Below, in pieces: positions 23,497 through 31,218 of a stretch of DNA of 64,000 bases. The stretch spans positions 248,001 to 312,000 of the forward strand of contig NZ_RHHB01000001.1 of NCBI RefSeq assembly GCF_003710805.1. The letters run 5' to 3'. Numbering within the stretch: position 1 is the first letter of the stretch; each line of letters opens with the position of its first letter. The notes under the pieces are model-generated. The model worked only from the letters and a program-made list of their open reading frames with translations, was not told where the DNA came from and ran no database searches. Position numbers and translations under genes: made by a program. Source of the stretch: Agromyces tardus. Its GTDB lineage: Bacteria > Actinomycetota > Actinomycetes > Actinomycetales > Microbacteriaceae.

Positions 23497-23566
23497 CCCG
23501 GGCGAGCCCCCTGCTCGCCCTCGCACCACCCGCACATCACACTGGAGCAAAGGAAGAGGTACCTCA

Positions 23567-24814
23567 ATGAAGAGCTACGCCAGGGCCGCACTCGCGGCCG
23601 CGACCGTCGCGGCACTCGGGCTCACCGTCAGCGGATGCACGTCCGACGCGGGTGCGACCGCCGACAACGGCCCGCTCACCGTCTGGATCATGGGCGACTC
23701 CGGCAAGAACTTCGAGCAGCTCGTCGCGCCGTGGGTCGAGGAGTCCGGAACCGAGGTCGAGGTGGTCGCGGTGCCGTGGGACGGCATCGACGAACGGCTC
23801 ACGACAGCCGTGGCATCCGGTTCGGGCCCCGACGTCCTGCAGGTGGGGCTCTCGAAGCTGCGCACCTACGCCGACGCCGGCGCGCTGCTTCCCCTCGACG
23901 AGTACCTCGACGATCACCCCGCGCTCGCGGCCGAGAACTTCGCGGCCGGCATCGGCGGCGAGGCATCGGCGGTCGCGGGCGAGATCGTGAGCATCCCGTG
24001 GGTGAGCGACACCCGCGTGCTGTTCACCCGCACCGACATCCTCGCCGAGAACGGCATCGACACGCCGCCCACCACGTGGGAGCAGTTGCGCGCCGACGCG
24101 AAGACCTTGGCCGCCCGTGGAGAGGGCCAGTACGGCTACTACATCCCGCAGTGGGACAGCCCGCTTCCCGTCGTCATGACCTGGTCGAACGGCGGCGACA
24201 TCATCGACGCCGACGGCAACGTCGACTTCGACACTCCCGAGTTCGCCGAGGCGGTCGACCTCTACACCGGGCTCTACGCCGACGGCAGCGTGCCCACGAA
24301 CGGCGACTTCGACCAGACGCAGGGATTCATCTCGGGTGTCGCACCGATGCTCATCAGTGGGCCGTACCTCGCGAAGTCCATCGCCGACAGCGCCCCCGAG
24401 CTCGACGGTAAGTGGCAGGTGACGACGGTGCCCGAGGGCTCCGCGTCGGCGACCTCGCTGTTCGCGGGCTCGAACCTCGCGGTCTGGCACAACACGACCC
24501 AGGTCGACGCATCGCTCGAGCTCATCGAGTACCTCTCGCAGCCCGAGACCCAGCTCGAGTGGTACTCCATCAACGGCGAGCTTCCCACCGCGGTCGATGC
24601 GCTCGAGAACGAGGAGTTCCTGAGCGACCCGCTCGTCGCGGTCTACTCCGAGCAGCTCGCGGATGCCCGCATCCTCCCGCTCGTGCCGAACTGGGACGGC
24701 GGCGTCGGGGCCGACCTGCTCACCGCCCTCAACTCGATCGCGCTGAACGGCGAGGACCGGGACACCGCGCTCGAGACGCTCTACAGCAAGACCGAGGGCG
24801 TCTCGATCAACTGA
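23567..24814 (+). CDS. ABC sugar transporter, substrate-binding lipoprotein
   Basis: About 415 aa. Lipobox 'LGLTVSGC' puts the lipidated Cys near 24. The mature part is a family 1 solute-binding protein: 'LTVWIMGDSGKNFEQLVAPWVEESG', 'GPDVLQVGLSKLRTYADAGALLPLDEYL', 'GEIVSIPWVSDTRVLFTRTDIL' and 'WSNGGDIIDADGNVDFDTPEFAEAVDLYTGLY'. It should bind an oligosaccharide outside the membrane and pass it to the two permeases that follow. AAAGGAAGAGG lies upstream. Context with GH1 and GH5 points to beta-glucosides such as laminari- or cello-oligosaccharides. Confidence 0.95.
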   Translation: MKSYARAALAAATVAALGLTVSGCTSDAGATADNGPLTVWIMGDSGKNFEQLVAPWVEESGTEVEVVAVPWDGIDERLTTAVASGSGPDVLQVGLSKLRTYADAGALLPLDEYLDDHPALAAENFAAGIGGEASAVAGEIVSIPWVSDTRVLFTRTDILAENGIDTPPTTWEQLRADAKTLAARGEGQYGYYIPQWDSPLPVVMTWSNGGDIIDADGNVDFDTPEFAEAVDLYTGLYADGSVPTNGDFDQTQGFISGVAPMLISGPYLAKSIADSAPELDGKWQVTTVPEGSASATSLFAGSNLAVWHNTTQVDASLELIEYLSQPETQLEWYSINGELPTAVDALENEEFLSDPLVAVYSEQLADARILPLVPNWDGGVGADLLTALNSIALNGEDRDTALETLYSKTEGVSIN

Positions 24815-24921
24815 CCCGGCCGGGCGTCGCCGCAGCACCTGCGGCGGCGCCTGCCCGAGCGGATGCCTCGAGCCCCGCCCGACCGCCCCGACCCCCCGTC
24901 ACCCCCCCCGAGAGGAGGCAC

Positions 24922-25803
24922 ATGCGCACCGCGAAGCTCACGCCCTACGCCTTCGTCACCCCCGCGATGGTGCTGCTCATCGCCTTCGGCGTCCTGCCGC
25001 TCATCGTCGCCCTCGCCGTGAGCTTCACCGATATGGACATCTCGGGCCTCGCGAACTGGAGCAACGTCGAGTTCGCCGGGCTCGACAACTACGAGCGGCT
25101 CGTCGCCGATCCCGACTTCTGGCAGGCGTTCGGCAACACGGTCTTCTTCGCCGTCATCGGCGTGCCGACGGTGGTGCTCGTCTCGCTCGGCGTGGCCCTG
25201 TTGCTGGCGCGCAGCGAGGCACCGTTCTACCGGGCGCTCCGCTCGTTCTACTTCATCCCCGCGATCACCGGCATCGTCGCGATTTCGCTCGTGTGGGGCT
25301 ACCTCTACAACACCCAGTTCGGGCTGTTCAACTGGTTGCTCTCGCTCGTGGGCGTCCCGCCCGTGCAGTGGCTCTCCGACCCGTTGCTCGCGAAGTTCTC
25401 GGTCGCGTTCGTGGCGATCTGGCGTGGCACCGGGCTCAACATCATCATCTTCCTCGCGGCCCTGCAGGGCGTGCCGAAGGAGTACACCGAGGCGGCCGCG
25501 CTCGACGGCGCGGGCTCCTGGCGCACGACCCGGTCGATCGTGATCCCGCTCCTGCGCTTCGCGATCTTCTTTGTCACGGTCACCACGATCATCGCGTGGC
25601 TGCAGTTCTTCGACGAGCCGTTCGTGCTCACCGACGGCGGCCCGTTGGGCGCGACGACGTCGATGTCGATCTTCCTCTACAAGGAGGGGTTCCGCCTGAA
25701 CCAGTTCGGCTATGCGAGCGCGGGCTCGGTCGTGCTCTTCGTGATCATCGCGCTCGTCACCATGCTGCAACTTCGACTGAGGAGGCCGGATGTCGAGTAC
25801 TGA
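24922..25803 (+). CDS. ABC sugar transporter permease (MalF type)
   Basis: About 293 aa with six predicted membrane segments, beginning 'FVTPAMVLLIAFGVLPLIVALAVSFTD'. The coupling EAA loop 'EYTEAAALDGAGSWRTTRSIVIPLLR' is near 190-215 and marks the binding site for the ATPase. AGAGGAGG lies before the ATG at 24922. It overlaps the next permease gene by 14 bases. No ATPase gene is in the operon; as is common in actinobacteria, a shared MsmK/MalK-type ATPase encoded elsewhere probably serves the importer. Confidence 0.95.
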   Translation: MRTAKLTPYAFVTPAMVLLIAFGVLPLIVALAVSFTDMDISGLANWSNVEFAGLDNYERLVADPDFWQAFGNTVFFAVIGVPTVVLVSLGVALLLARSEAPFYRALRSFYFIPAITGIVAISLVWGYLYNTQFGLFNWLLSLVGVPPVQWLSDPLLAKFSVAFVAIWRGTGLNIIIFLAALQGVPKEYTEAAALDGAGSWRTTRSIVIPLLRFAIFFVTVTTIIAWLQFFDEPFVLTDGGPLGATTSMSIFLYKEGFRLNQFGYASAGSVVLFVIIALVTMLQLRLRRPDVEY

Positions 25804-26731
25804 CGTGCGCCCGACGGCATCGCCCGTTCCCGTGCCAGAATCCGATCCCGCTTCCGACGCTCCGATCCGACGGATGCCTCCGGCTCCGCCGCTTCGCGCC
25901 ACCCGGCCCGGCCGTCGTAGCGGCCGTCGCCTCACGATCGCCGTGGGCGCCGCCCTCGCGGTGGGTGCGCTCATCACCGCGTTCCCGTTCGTCTGGATGC
26001 TGTTCTCCTCGGTGAAGCCGCAGAGCGAGTCGATCGACTACCCGCCGAAGCTGCTGCCCCAGGAGCCGACCTTCGAGTACTACGTGCGCCTGTTCACGGA
26101 GCTCGACTTCGGCCGCTACCTCGTGAACACGCTCATCGTCGTGGCGATCGGCGCCGTCGGACTGCTGTTCATGGCGATGGCGGGCTTCGCGTTCGCGAAG
26201 TACGACTTCCGCGGCAAGGGCGGGCTGTTCTTCCTCGTGATCGCCACGATGATGATCCCGGTGCAGGTCACGATGATCCCGACGTACCTGATCCTCAACG
26301 GGTTCAAGCTCACCAACACCCTCGTCGGCATCGCCCTGCCGACGCTCGTGAGCGGGTTCGGCATCTTCCTGTTCCGGCAGTTCATGGTGACGATACCCAC
26401 CGAGATGCTCGAGGCCGCCCGTATCGACGGCGCGGGGGAGATCCGCACGTTCCTGACCATCGTGCTGCCGATGTCGAAGCCGATCCTCGCCGTGCAGGCC
26501 GTGCTCACGTTCATCGCGGGCTGGAACAGCTTCCTCTGGCCGCTCATCATCGCGAGCGACCAGAAGCTCTACACCCTGTCGGTGGGCCTCGCCCTGCTCA
26601 ACCAGCAGCTCGCGGTGAATCCGTCGCTGCAGATGGCCGCGGCCTCGGTGATGGTCGTGCCGATCCTCATCGTCTTCATCGTCTTCCAGCGCCACGTCGT
26701 ACAGGGCTTCGCCCTCTCCGGCCTCAAGTGA
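25790..26731 (+). CDS. ABC sugar transporter permease (MalG type)
   Basis: About 313 aa. A Pro/Arg-rich cytoplasmic N terminus of about 45 residues precedes six membrane segments ('LTIAVGAALAVGALITAFPFVWMLFSSVKP' first). The EAA loop 'EMLEAARIDGAGEIRTFLTIVLPMSKP' is near 205-230, and the end 'VFQRHVVQGFALSGLK' is the usual MalG-type tail. It pairs with the preceding permease as the transmembrane heterodimer. GGAGG precedes the ATG inside the end of the upstream gene. Confidence 0.95.
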   Translation: MSSTDVRPTASPVPVPESDPASDAPIRRMPPAPPLRATRPGRRSGRRLTIAVGAALAVGALITAFPFVWMLFSSVKPQSESIDYPPKLLPQEPTFEYYVRLFTELDFGRYLVNTLIVVAIGAVGLLFMAMAGFAFAKYDFRGKGGLFFLVIATMMIPVQVTMIPTYLILNGFKLTNTLVGIALPTLVSGFGIFLFRQFMVTIPTEMLEAARIDGAGEIRTFLTIVLPMSKPILAVQAVLTFIAGWNSFLWPLIIASDQKLYTLSVGLALLNQQLAVNPSLQMAAASVMVVPILIVFIVFQRHVVQGFALSGLK

Positions 26732-26748
26732 CCACCGAAGGAGCATCC

Positions 26749-28404
26749 GTGCCCAACCCTGCGACCCAGTCATCCGCCCGCACGTTCGCGCGTCGTCCTG
26801 CGACCTTCACCGGGTTCGTCCGGCGCGAGGGCACCGAGCTCGTCGACGGCGACGGACGGCCGCTGCTGCTGCGCGGCGTGGGGCTCGGCAACTGGCTGCT
26901 GCCCGAGGGGTACATGTGGCGGTTCGGGCCGGGTGCCGAGTCGCCGCGGGAGATCGAGGCGCTCGTCGAACGCCTCGTCGGGGCATCCGATGCCGAGGCC
27001 TTCTGGCGCGGATTCCGCGACCGGTACGTCACCGAGCACGACATCGCCGCGATCGCGGACCTGGGCTTCGATCACGTGCGCCTGCCGATCAACGCACGGG
27101 TCGTGCAGGATGCGGCCGGCCGGCCGATCGAGGGCGGGTACGCGCTCATCGACCGCCTCATCGACTGGTGCCGAGACCACCGGCTCTGGGTGCTGCTCGA
27201 CCTGCACGGCGCACCCGGTGGCCAGACCGGCACGAACATCGATGATTCGCCGAACAACCTGCCGGAGCTGTTCATGGAGGAGCGGTACCGGCGGCAGACG
27301 ATCGAGCTCTGGCGCGAGCTCGCGCGTCGCTACCGCGACGAACCCGTCGTGCTCGGCTACGACCTGCTGAACGAACCACTGCCCAACGAGTGGCAGCATC
27401 GCTACGCCGACGAACTCGCCGAGCTCTACCGCGACCTCACCGCGGCGATCCGCGAGATCGACCAGCGCCACCTCGTCATGTACGAGGGGTCGCACTGGGC
27501 CACCAACTGGAGCATCTTCACCGACGTGTGGGACGAGAACTCGGCGCTGCAGTTCCACAAGTACTGGTCGCCGGCGGATGTCGCGAGCATCGCGCCGTTC
27601 CTCGAGGCACGCGAGCGCCTCGGGCTGCCGATCTACATGGGCGAGGGCGGGGAGCACAACCTCGAGTGGCTGTACGCGGCGTTCCGCCTCTACGAGGCGC
27701 ACGGCATCGGCTGGAACCTGTGGCCGTGGAAGAAGCTCGACACGCTCACCTCGCCCGCGTCGGTGGTCGCTCCCGAGCGCTGGGACGATGTGATCGCGAG
27801 CATCGGCGGCGAGTCACGGCTCACACGGGACGAGGCGCGAGCCGTGTTCGATGAGCTGCTCGACGCCATCGCGATCGACCGCTGCATCTTGCGCCCAGAG
27901 GTGGTCGCCGCCGTCACGGGCGATCGGCCGGTGGTGATTCCCGCCTGGGCCTACGGGTTCGACGGGGCGGGCGAGTCCTTCGGTGGGGCCGCCGAGCCCA
28001 CGGGCGATCCCGCAGTGGATCGCGCGCTGGACTCCGCGTTGGATCCCGCGGTTGCGAACCTCCGGGCGGGCGACCGGGTCGCGTTGCGCTTCGCCACCCA
28101 CGGGCCGCACCCCGACAACCCGTTCGAGCATCGGGCCGGAGGGCCCTTCCGCGCCGACGAGCGGATCGTCGTCGACCTGGCGCCGGGCGAGTGGCTCGTC
28201 TTCGATCTCGGCGGCGAGACGGATGCCGCGGAGTACACGCCCCTCGGACCCGACCGGGAGCCCGTTCCCGCCACGATCGAGCGCGTTGCCCGCGGCATCC
28301 GCGTGACCGCCGATGCCGCTATGACACTCGCCTGGATCGTCGCCGATGGCGCCGAGTACCCGTTGGTAGCGTTGGACGATCATGAGCATGCCCACTCCGC
28401 CTGA
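26749..28404 (+). CDS. Family 5 glycoside hydrolase (beta-glucanase/exoglucanase-like)
   Basis: About 551 aa. The TIM barrel begins 'RPLLLRGVGLGNWLLPEGYMWRFG' near 40-63, as in GH5 exo-beta-1,3-glucanases. The acid/base Glu is in LLNEPLPNEW near 209 and the nucleophile Glu in YMGEGGEHNLEW near 299; 'WNLWPWKKLD' follows. A C-terminal beta-rich domain of about 140 residues is unassigned. No signal peptide is present, so it acts on imported oligosaccharides. The GTG at 26749 has AAGGAG six bases upstream; a GTG at 26728 overlapping the permease stop is the alternative. Confidence 0.92.
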   Translation: MPNPATQSSARTFARRPATFTGFVRREGTELVDGDGRPLLLRGVGLGNWLLPEGYMWRFGPGAESPREIEALVERLVGASDAEAFWRGFRDRYVTEHDIAAIADLGFDHVRLPINARVVQDAAGRPIEGGYALIDRLIDWCRDHRLWVLLDLHGAPGGQTGTNIDDSPNNLPELFMEERYRRQTIELWRELARRYRDEPVVLGYDLLNEPLPNEWQHRYADELAELYRDLTAAIREIDQRHLVMYEGSHWATNWSIFTDVWDENSALQFHKYWSPADVASIAPFLEARERLGLPIYMGEGGEHNLEWLYAAFRLYEAHGIGWNLWPWKKLDTLTSPASVVAPERWDDVIASIGGESRLTRDEARAVFDELLDAIAIDRCILRPEVVAAVTGDRPVVIPAWAYGFDGAGESFGGAAEPTGDPAVDRALDSALDPAVANLRAGDRVALRFATHGPHPDNPFEHRAGGPFRADERIVVDLAPGEWLVFDLGGETDAAEYTPLGPDREPVPATIERVARGIRVTADAAMTLAWIVADGAEYPLVALDDHEHAHSA

Positions 28405-29638
28405 CGGCGAGCGGCGACTGGGGCGGCAGTCGCCCACGATCAAGTCGTTGCGGGTGCAGAACCGCTCGGCGGCACTCACGCAGCTCATCACCGACGGCAG
28501 CGCCACTCGCGCCGAGATCGCCACGGCGAACGGCCTGTCGTCGGCCTCGGCGACCAACATCGTGGGCGACCTCATCGCCGAGGGGCTCATCGCCGAGACG
28601 GGACTGCTCGCCTCGCAGGGCGGGCGTCCGACCTCGCTGCTCGAGCCCGTCGCCGACGGGGCCTACTTCATCGGCGCCGACGTGGGTGAGCGCGGCGTCG
28701 CGGTCGAGATGTTCGACCTCACGATGCACCGCGTCGACCAGGAGTTCCGCGGCGGTCGCTTCGAGGAGTCGCCCGACGCGATCGGGCGCGATCTCACCGA
28801 CGCGGTCGAGGCGCTTCGCCTGCGCAACCTCGGCCGCTGGTCGCGGGTCGTCGGCGTGGGACTCGGCCTTCCGGGCATCGTCGAGACGGATGCGGCCGGC
28901 GCGCAGACGCTCTACGCCGAGAGCCTCGGCTGGCCACCCGTGGCGGTGCGACCGCTGCTCGGCCACGACCTGCCGCTCATCGCCGAGAACGGGGCGAAGA
29001 CGCAGGCGAAGGCGGAGCAGTGGTTCGGTGCTGCACGCGGCGTGCAACATGCCGTCGTGGCACTGCTCGGGCGCGGCGTCGGTCTCGGCGTCATCGCCGG
29101 CGGCGAGGTGTACCGCGGCCACGCGAGCAGCGCATCCGAGTGGGGTCACGTTTCGCTTGATCGCACCGGACCGGTGTGCCGCTGCGGCCGGCGCGGATGC
29201 GTCGAGGCGTACCTCGGCGCGGGGGCGATCCTCGACCGGTGGGCGGAGCTCGGCGGTTCCTTCGAGGGCAGCGGATGGGGCGCGATCGGCAGGCTGCTCG
29301 ATGCGACGGAGGCCGGCGACGCCACAGCGGGGCAGGTCGTCGACGAGGTGGTCGCGAACCTCGGGGTCGCCCTGGGCGGGCTCGTGAACCTCTACAACCC
29401 CGAGCGCGTGATCATCGGAGGCTGGGTCGGCATTCGCCTGATGGAGCGGCTCAGTGAACGCATCGAGTCCACCGCCAAGGCGGCCGCACTGCGCAGGCCG
29501 GCCGAACAGTTCACCCTGCTGCCCTGCACGTTCGGCGGCGACACCGTGGCGATCGGCGCCGCGGTGATGCCCCTCGAGTCCCTCATCGCAGCGCCGCTCG
29601 CGGCCGAGCAGAGTCGTGCGGCGCGGTCGGCGGGCTGA
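28382..29638 (+). CDS. ROK-family transcriptional repressor
   Basis: About 418 aa. An N-terminal helix-turn-helix (near 25-85, 'RSAALTQLITDGSATRAEIATANGLSSASATNIVGDLIAEGLI') is followed by a sugar-kinase-like ROK domain: 'IGADVGERGVAVEMFD', 'VVGVGLGLPGIV', and the zinc cluster 'CRCGRRGCVEAYL' near 265-277. It should repress the operon and release on binding a sugar. It overlaps the GH5 gene by 23 bases and is last in the operon, so it would be autoregulated through the promoter at 22007. Confidence 0.94.
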   Translation: MSMPTPPDGERRLGRQSPTIKSLRVQNRSAALTQLITDGSATRAEIATANGLSSASATNIVGDLIAEGLIAETGLLASQGGRPTSLLEPVADGAYFIGADVGERGVAVEMFDLTMHRVDQEFRGGRFEESPDAIGRDLTDAVEALRLRNLGRWSRVVGVGLGLPGIVETDAAGAQTLYAESLGWPPVAVRPLLGHDLPLIAENGAKTQAKAEQWFGAARGVQHAVVALLGRGVGLGVIAGGEVYRGHASSASEWGHVSLDRTGPVCRCGRRGCVEAYLGAGAILDRWAELGGSFEGSGWGAIGRLLDATEAGDATAGQVVDEVVANLGVALGGLVNLYNPERVIIGGWVGIRLMERLSERIESTAKAAALRRPAEQFTLLPCTFGGDTVAIGAAVMPLESLIAAPLAAEQSRAARSAG

Positions 29639-29681
29639 GGGGAGTTCGCTCCGGGCGGATGTCTGGCGATCCTGAGCCGTG

Positions 29682-30335
29682 CTACTCGTCTTGAGCCGCG
29701 AGCTGTGCTTCGCGCTCCTGCTTTTCCGCGATGAGTCCAACGTGCGCGTCTTGGTAGTCGACGCAGGTCGCCTCCGTGTCGGCTCCCAAGCCGAGTTGAT
29801 ATCGGACCTCCTGCGCCGCAGCCTGCGATTCCGTGCCGTCCGGCCAGACGGCGTAGTAGGCCGTCTGATAATCCGGGGTGTTCACGATCGAACTGAGCGT
29901 ACCGAGCGCGGCGATGTCGAAGTCGCGTAGCACCGTGATCTCGTCGGAGACCTCGTCGGGCCAGAGGTGGTACTCATCGTCGAAAAGCTCGATCTGGACG
30001 CGCACGGAGTCCATCTGCGCCTGGGCGGCGGCCTACACGGCCGCCGGGTCTGGTGCCCCCCCATTGAGAAACTCATCCTCGGCCGCTCTAAAGGCAGCAG
30101 TCAGGGCGTCGGCTGTTGCGTTCGTCGGGCAGACAATGCTGAGGTACCGCTCGGCCACGTCCTCCGGCGTGACGGAGACTGGCCCCGGATCGATCGTCGG
30201 TGTGGGGGATGGCGACGGAGTGCAGCAGGTCGTGCTGGACTCGGCGCGGGGTGAGGCAGCGCACCTGGAGGGGGGTGGGCTTCTCGCCGACGCCGACGGT
30301 GGCGACACCAGGGACGGGCCCTGTCGGATCTTCAT
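29682..30335 (-). pseudogene. Hypothetical gene interrupted by an in-frame amber codon
   Basis: On the minus strand one reading frame runs from about 30335 to 29682 and is broken only by TAG at 30033-30035. The upstream part ends 'TPEDVAERYLSIVCPTNATADALTAAFRAAEDEFLNGGAPDPAAV'; after the stop the frame continues 'AAAQAQMDSVRVQIELFDDEYHLWPDEVSDEITVLRDFDIAALG' and ends 'YQDAHVGLIAEKQEREAQLAAQDE'. The Ser/Pro/Thr run before 'TPEDVAERYL' looks like the linker of an exported lipoprotein, but no signal peptide is readable, suggesting further damage upstream. Alternatives are a sequencing error or two small genes. Confidence 0.6.
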
Positions 30336-30507
30336 GCGCGGTGTTGGTGATGAGCTATGACCCCTTCGTCGTGGAAGAGTTCGCGGACCGGTTGCCCGAG
30401 TCGAGGGGGGCGACCGCGGCCGGGGGGCTCTGACGCAACCATGGATCGAGTTGGTGATGTCAGTGCCTCAGAATGTGTGCCGATGCGGGGAGAACCTGCG
30501 GCACGAT

Positions 30508-31005
30508 ATGTCCATGACTGCGTCTGACTTTGAAGCAAGCAACTCGGTGTATGGCACTGTCGCGGCCCGCCGATTGCAGTGGGACAACCTGTTATGGCAG
30601 GTGCCCGTTCTTAGCCTTACTGCGCAGGCGTTCCTCTTCACAATCGCACTCGGCGGCGATACGGCGACGCTTGCTCGACTGGTGGCCTGCTCCCTGTCGC
30701 TACTGGTGACGATCCTGACGGTGGGTCTGATGGGGCGCCATCGTCAGGCTGAGCTCACAGATGCTCACCTCTTGCGGGACTTGGAAGCCGATTTTCCGGA
30801 GGCGCTGCGTATCCACGGCGAGCCCTGGAGGAAGCGTCGGAACGAGACCCGGATAGACGCGGGTTTGCTCGATCGAGTCATCCCCATGTGGCCGATGTAC
30901 AAGGCTTGGACCTACGGTCTATTGTTCTTCGGTGCCGCCGCGATCGGGGTGGCGGTCGTCGCCGTCGCCTGGCCGGATCTCCTGCAAGGCGCGTCGGGAC
31001 CGTAG
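30508..31005 (+). CDS. Small membrane protein of unknown family
   Basis: About 165 aa. Three hydrophobic segments are visible: 'LLWQVPVLSLTAQAFLFTIAL' (near 22-42), 'LARLVACSLSLLVTILTVGLMG' (near 48-70) and 'WTYGLLFFGAAAIGVAVVAVAW' (near 133-155), with a charged cytoplasmic loop between the second and third. The paired segments with an early Trp are loosely like SLATT-type effector proteins of defence loci, but I cannot assign the family. Starts at ATG 30508 and 30514 are both possible; no good ribosome site is seen. Codon use is less biased than in the flanking core genes. Confidence 0.7.
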   Translation: MSMTASDFEASNSVYGTVAARRLQWDNLLWQVPVLSLTAQAFLFTIALGGDTATLARLVACSLSLLVTILTVGLMGRHRQAELTDAHLLRDLEADFPEALRIHGEPWRKRRNETRIDAGLLDRVIPMWPMYKAWTYGLLFFGAAAIGVAVVAVAWPDLLQGASGP

Positions 31006-31093
31006 GTGTAGTCAGCGGTGATGCTGCGACGGGCGAGCTGAAGGCTCGCAGTCTTCCTTCGGCGAACAGAAGTACCTCAGCCGCGGACGACGG

Positions 31094-31126
31094 GGCATCC
31101 GTCACGCCCTCGGCGAGCATGCGCAC
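31094..31126 (-). repeat. 33-base exact repeat of the SDR-like gene end, copy 3
   Basis: These 33 bases are identical to 21854-21886 and in the same orientation. On the minus strand they encode VRMLAEGVTDA, the same peptide as in copies 1 and 2. Beyond the 33 bases the similarity stops on both sides. The 213-base gap that contains it (31006-31218) shows no other feature. Confidence 0.85.
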
Positions 31127-31218
31127 ATTTCCTGCAGAGCTGTGGCTCCGCGCCATTGAGCCGGACGATTGGCGCGACAACCTTATCGAAACAGGCGGGG
31201 TTGCTTCGACGGAATAGG

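Noticed and set aside
20341-31126. Prophage or integrative element
   Set aside because: No integrase, relaxase, capsid or tRNA attachment site is visible between the repeats; only gene-end repeats support an insertion.
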